The notes under the pieces: model-generated
The model's database searches: none
What the model was told of the DNA's origin: nothing
The model's input: only the letters and a program-made list of their open reading frames with translations
Source of the DNA: Heterobilharzia americana
Taxonomy: Eukaryota; Platyhelminthes; Trematoda; Strigeidida; Schistosomatidae
Assembly (NCBI GenBank): GCA_944470555.2
Contig: OX104134.1
Span: 110,850,701 to 110,914,700, forward strand
Reading direction: 5' to 3'
Length of the DNA stretch: 64,000 nucleotides
Made by a program: the position numbers and the translations under genes
In this document: positions 61,352-64,000 of the stretch, one piece after another
How the letters are laid out: every line of letters begins with the position of its first letter
How positions within the stretch are numbered: the first letter of the stretch is position 1

Positions 61352-61996
61352 GATTCGCTATACATTGAGAAGTATCGAATATCACACTATAGTACTGACT
61401 TTAGACTATGTCCCTTGCATAAGCTTTTTTAAATTATCTCTTATTTCGCTTTTTTTAACAGTATTTGCAAATTTCCACTCAACCTTTTGAACCAGTTAAT
61501 TGTTTTTTAAAGCTGCCCATCTCTTTTAATCACCTTAAAACACATCATTTCAAGGCTCCTATGAGAGTGAAAGATGAGCAGTTTTCGAAGTCATATAAGA
61601 GCTGTTTTCAATGTTATTATCAACTAATATGATTTAGCTGGAATTTTACTGAAGTAGCTGCAGGCTATGAGTCTGTTTTGTGTAGACATTTCACACAAAA
61701 AAGCTCTTTTTAAGTGGAGTATGGCATATATGGTTAATGACGCCTAAAAAGCAACTAATTATAATCTCAAGCAAGTGAAATGTATAAGAAATTCTTTTGT
61801 GTAGTGACCGTTAAGATTTTGACTGGATTGTCTTTCTAAACTTCTTCCTTTTATTTGCTGAGTAGTTTTAAGACAATTATGCTCTCTAAAGTAGATTAAA
61901 AATATGTTCAGTCTTATAGGTCACAGTTTAAAATGTATTTTATTGTTAAGGACTTTCAAGATTATTAACATGGCTTCACTCATCTTAATCCTATAG

Positions 61997-62163
61997 CTGT
62001 ACTGTAGTAAGTAGAGTGCCTGGAAGAATTGTAGTACAAGTTGAATCAGTATGTCCAGCTGGCTATTCTAGATGTGCAGATGGAACATGTATCCCACAAC
62101 AGCAGTTTTGTGATAGAATACCTCAATGCCCAGATGGCTCAGATGAAGATAGGTTACGTTGCC
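61997..62163 (+). CDS. Exon: C-terminal Ig strand plus LDLa (cassette F)
   Basis: A 167-bp exon, phase 2 to 1, acceptor aatcctatag, donor gtaagt. It starts CTVVSRVPG, then IVVQVESV, then an LDLa: [32 protein letters not shown]. The Asp before the fifth Cys is Gln, as in cassette A. This is the last exon visible; it ends in phase 1, so the gene continues beyond the window. Confidence 0.92.
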
Positions 62164-62576
62164 GTAAGTTGAGGTTATTTGTACTTTAATAACATATCAA
62201 TTTATTTCAACAAATATTTGTTACTGACAACATTTATAAGCTAGTGTTTTCAAAATAACACTTTCCAAAAGGACACATCTCAATTCGGTGAATATTTGTG
62301 CTTCTTATATCACACATTAATGCTACACCTATAGGTGAAGTTGAAATAATTCTGTAAAAAATGTGTTTCCTGGTCATTTATACTTTATTTGCACCTAATT
62401 AATAAAATCAAAAGTCACCATTTGATAACACTATACTGAGTTGTTTTTAGTTATTAAAAATTGAGGTAAGAAGATAGCTATTTATCTGTCACTGTAGGCT
62501 GCCACAATCCTTAGTGAGTGATGTAAAATTGCATTAAATGCAGCCGGAAATCATATTTATATTTTGGTCACAGAGT

Positions 62577-62662
<86 letters not shown>

Positions 62663-63165
62663 TCTTCTTCATACGATCGTAGTAGTGAAGGTGATAAGTT
62701 GGATATGAGTTGGCTTCCTCCAAGACCATGAACCACTTAGTCCATACTGATAGTGAGTGAATACAACTCAAAAATCTCTACTGACAATGGAAAATATTTC
62801 TCATATTATTTTAACCAGCAGGTTAACTTGATTTAATAAATTACCATGCATTTCACTCCACTTGTGTAACACACCGAAAATAATTCGTCAGTAGCCCATT
62901 GTATATTTCTTCTTACTGGTGAGTTTTCCTGAACTTACTATTGAGAACAAGGTGACATCTCCCTAAAAGCTTCTCAATATTAAGACAGTGTACGCATTCA
63001 GTGGTTACAAACACACGATTTCAGAAAATAATTTCCATATTACTAAAACTTTATTCAGACAACGATAAGTCTTAGTGGTTGACAAAACATATCTATTATT
63101 AAAAGACACAGCTAACATAGTATATTTAGACGCTACGAGTTTATCAGGCGTGAACCGTATATTTA
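62164..63165 (+). other. Intron start with long (AT)n tract
   Basis: About 1 kb after the last visible exon. Apart from the AT microsatellite at 62579-62660, nothing recognised. Confidence 0.6.
62579..62660. repeat. (AT)n microsatellite
   Basis: An uninterrupted AT run of about 82 bp, the longest in the window. Confidence 0.95.
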
Positions 63166-64000
63166 ATGACAGATAGTGAAGGAAACCTAGTTACCACCAA
63201 AGAAGAGAAACAAAGAAAACAATGGGCTGACCACTTCAAAAAACTCTTCAATCAACCACCACCACACCACCAACTGCAACTCGTCCAGAAATACCACCTC
63301 CACCCCCACTACAGAATTACCAATCAACACAAACCCTCCGACAAAAGCATAAGTGAAGTCTTGAACGCCATAAAGTTGCTGAAATCCGGGAAAGCAGCAC
63401 GACCAGATGTGATTCCTCCAGAAGCATTGAAAGCAGACGCGGCGACAACAGCGGACATGCTCATATCTCTACAGCAGAAGGTTTGCAGGGAAGGGAGGAA
63501 AGGTACCTGCCAATTGATTGGAAGAAAGGCTACCTTATCAGCGAACTCCCAAGGAAGGTCAACCTGTGTCTTTGCAAGAACTGGTGCGGAATCATGCTGC
63601 TGTCCACCTCAAGAAAAATATTATGCCTCATCATCCCGAAGAGACTGACAAATGCTCCGCATTCAAAATTACGACCGGAGCAGGCAGGCAGGCAGGCAGG
63701 CTGGCTGGCTGGCTGGCTGCTTGGTTGGTTGGCTTCAGGAAGAACAAATCATGTGCGGATCAAATTGTAACGCCACATTACGCATCATCATAGAACACAG
63801 CACAGAATGGCAGTCAACTCAACTCTACCTCAACTTCATCAGCCTCGAAAAGGCCTTCAACAGCATCAACGGAGGAGTAATTTAGCAACTGCTGCTCTAA
63901 CACTACGGTCTCAGTGCCACAAACCTTTATCAACCTCACTCAACACCTATCTACTATGCTATATGATGCTATATGTCGAGTGATTCACAATGGAAAGCTC
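63166..64000 (+). mobile_element. RTE-type non-LTR retrotransposon, copy 4 (sense, runs off the window)
   Basis: The + strand encodes DSEGNLVTTKEEKQRKQWAD, HFKKLFNQPPPHHQLQLVQ, NAIKLLKSGKAARPDVIPPE, then RT pieces LPIDWKKGYLISELP, FRKNKSC, TLRIIIEHSTEW and FISLEKAFNSI. The reading frame changes several times and a (GCAG)5(GCTG)5 tract at 63680-63719 splits the RT. It begins abruptly at about 63166 (5' truncated) and is the only long RTE copy in the same direction as the host gene. It differs from copies 1-3 by scattered substitutions. Confidence 0.85.

Larger units (their letters stand above)
59485..61996 (+). other. Intron within the Ig domain of cassette F
   Basis: 2.5 kb, phase 2. Its main content is the inverted PLE pair at about 60830-61360. 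Nothing else was recognised. Confidence 0.65.
12329..62163 (+). other. Partial perlecan-like gene: Ig and LDL-receptor class A multidomain protein (19 exons seen)
   Basis: All exons are on the + strand, bounded by GT-AG introns with compatible phases, and every module enters and leaves in phase 1. The order is Ig; orphan Ig-half/LDLa; two Ig+LDLa cassettes; five single LDLa exons; four Ig+LDLa cassettes. LDLa modules have six cysteines and end in C-x-DGSDE. LDLa repeats mixed with Ig domains are typical of the perlecan/UNC-52/Trol family of basement-membrane proteoglycans, so an extracellular-matrix role is likely; that is inference from architecture. No signal peptide, laminin IV, laminin G or membrane segment lies in the window, so both ends of the gene are missing. 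Other large LDLa/Ig extracellular proteins remain possible. Confidence 0.85.

Noticed and set aside
62568..62771. Minus-strand ORF with a long IY repeat (also at 40396-40650)
   Set aside because: Translation of an (AT)n microsatellite, not a protein.

Overview
The window looks like nuclear DNA of a schistosome or closely related trematode flatworm. It is AT-rich, with small exons split by large GT-AG introns. Its repeats are the kinds known from schistosomes: RTE-type non-LTR retrotransposons, Penelope-like elements (PLEs) with GIY-YIG endonuclease pieces, tRNA-derived SINEs, and hammerhead-ribozyme-type repeats of the S-alpha kind. The species cannot be told from the sequence. Nothing bacterial, no rRNA and no convincing functional tRNA was seen.

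One host gene accounts for all coding sequence I can support. It lies on the + strand from about 12.3 kb to 62.2 kb and is incomplete at both ends. I reconstruct 19 exons (about 3.37 kb, about 1,120 residues) of a large secreted or extracellular-matrix protein of perlecan (heparan sulfate proteoglycan core) type. It has one ordinary Ig domain (12329-12595), one orphan Ig-half/LDLa exon (18510-18676), and two Ig+LDLa cassettes (20443-20957, 21666-24494). Five LDLa-only exons follow (26792, 28088, 28838, 34605, 36407), then four more Ig+LDLa cassettes (41043-48107, 48583-49446, 54300-56429, 59265-62163). In total there are 12 complete LDLa modules. Each cassette has two exons: the first carries the N-terminal half of an Ig-like domain (phase 1 to 2), and the second carries the C-terminal Ig strand with its cysteine fused to a whole LDLa (phase 2 to 1, usually exactly 167 bp). 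The unit is phase-symmetric and can be duplicated without breaking the frame.

The introns are full of transposon relics. Three RTE copies lie antisense (about 29.9-33.6, 37.5-40.0 and 43.8-46.9 kb). A fourth, sense copy starts at 63.17 kb and runs off the end, and shorter 3' pieces lie at 19.4-20.0 and 52.4 kb. PLE pieces lie at 2.8-3.15, 19.0-19.37, 22.1-22.5, 42.8-43.7 plus 47.0-47.7 (one element split by an RTE), 50.0-50.4, and 60.8-61.35 kb (an inverted pair). SINEs, hammerhead-type relics and TIR-bounded short elements fill other introns. A recent duplication (28.72-33.6 kb against 36.29-39.95 kb) carries an LDLa exon plus the adjoining RTE, so the gene holds two identical LDLa exons.

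Anomalies in the gene: a one-base loss in the Ig-half exon at 54300-54518, two competing in-frame splice solutions at 20673/20677, and no visible partner for the exon at 18510. The first 12.3 kb shows no exon I can support.
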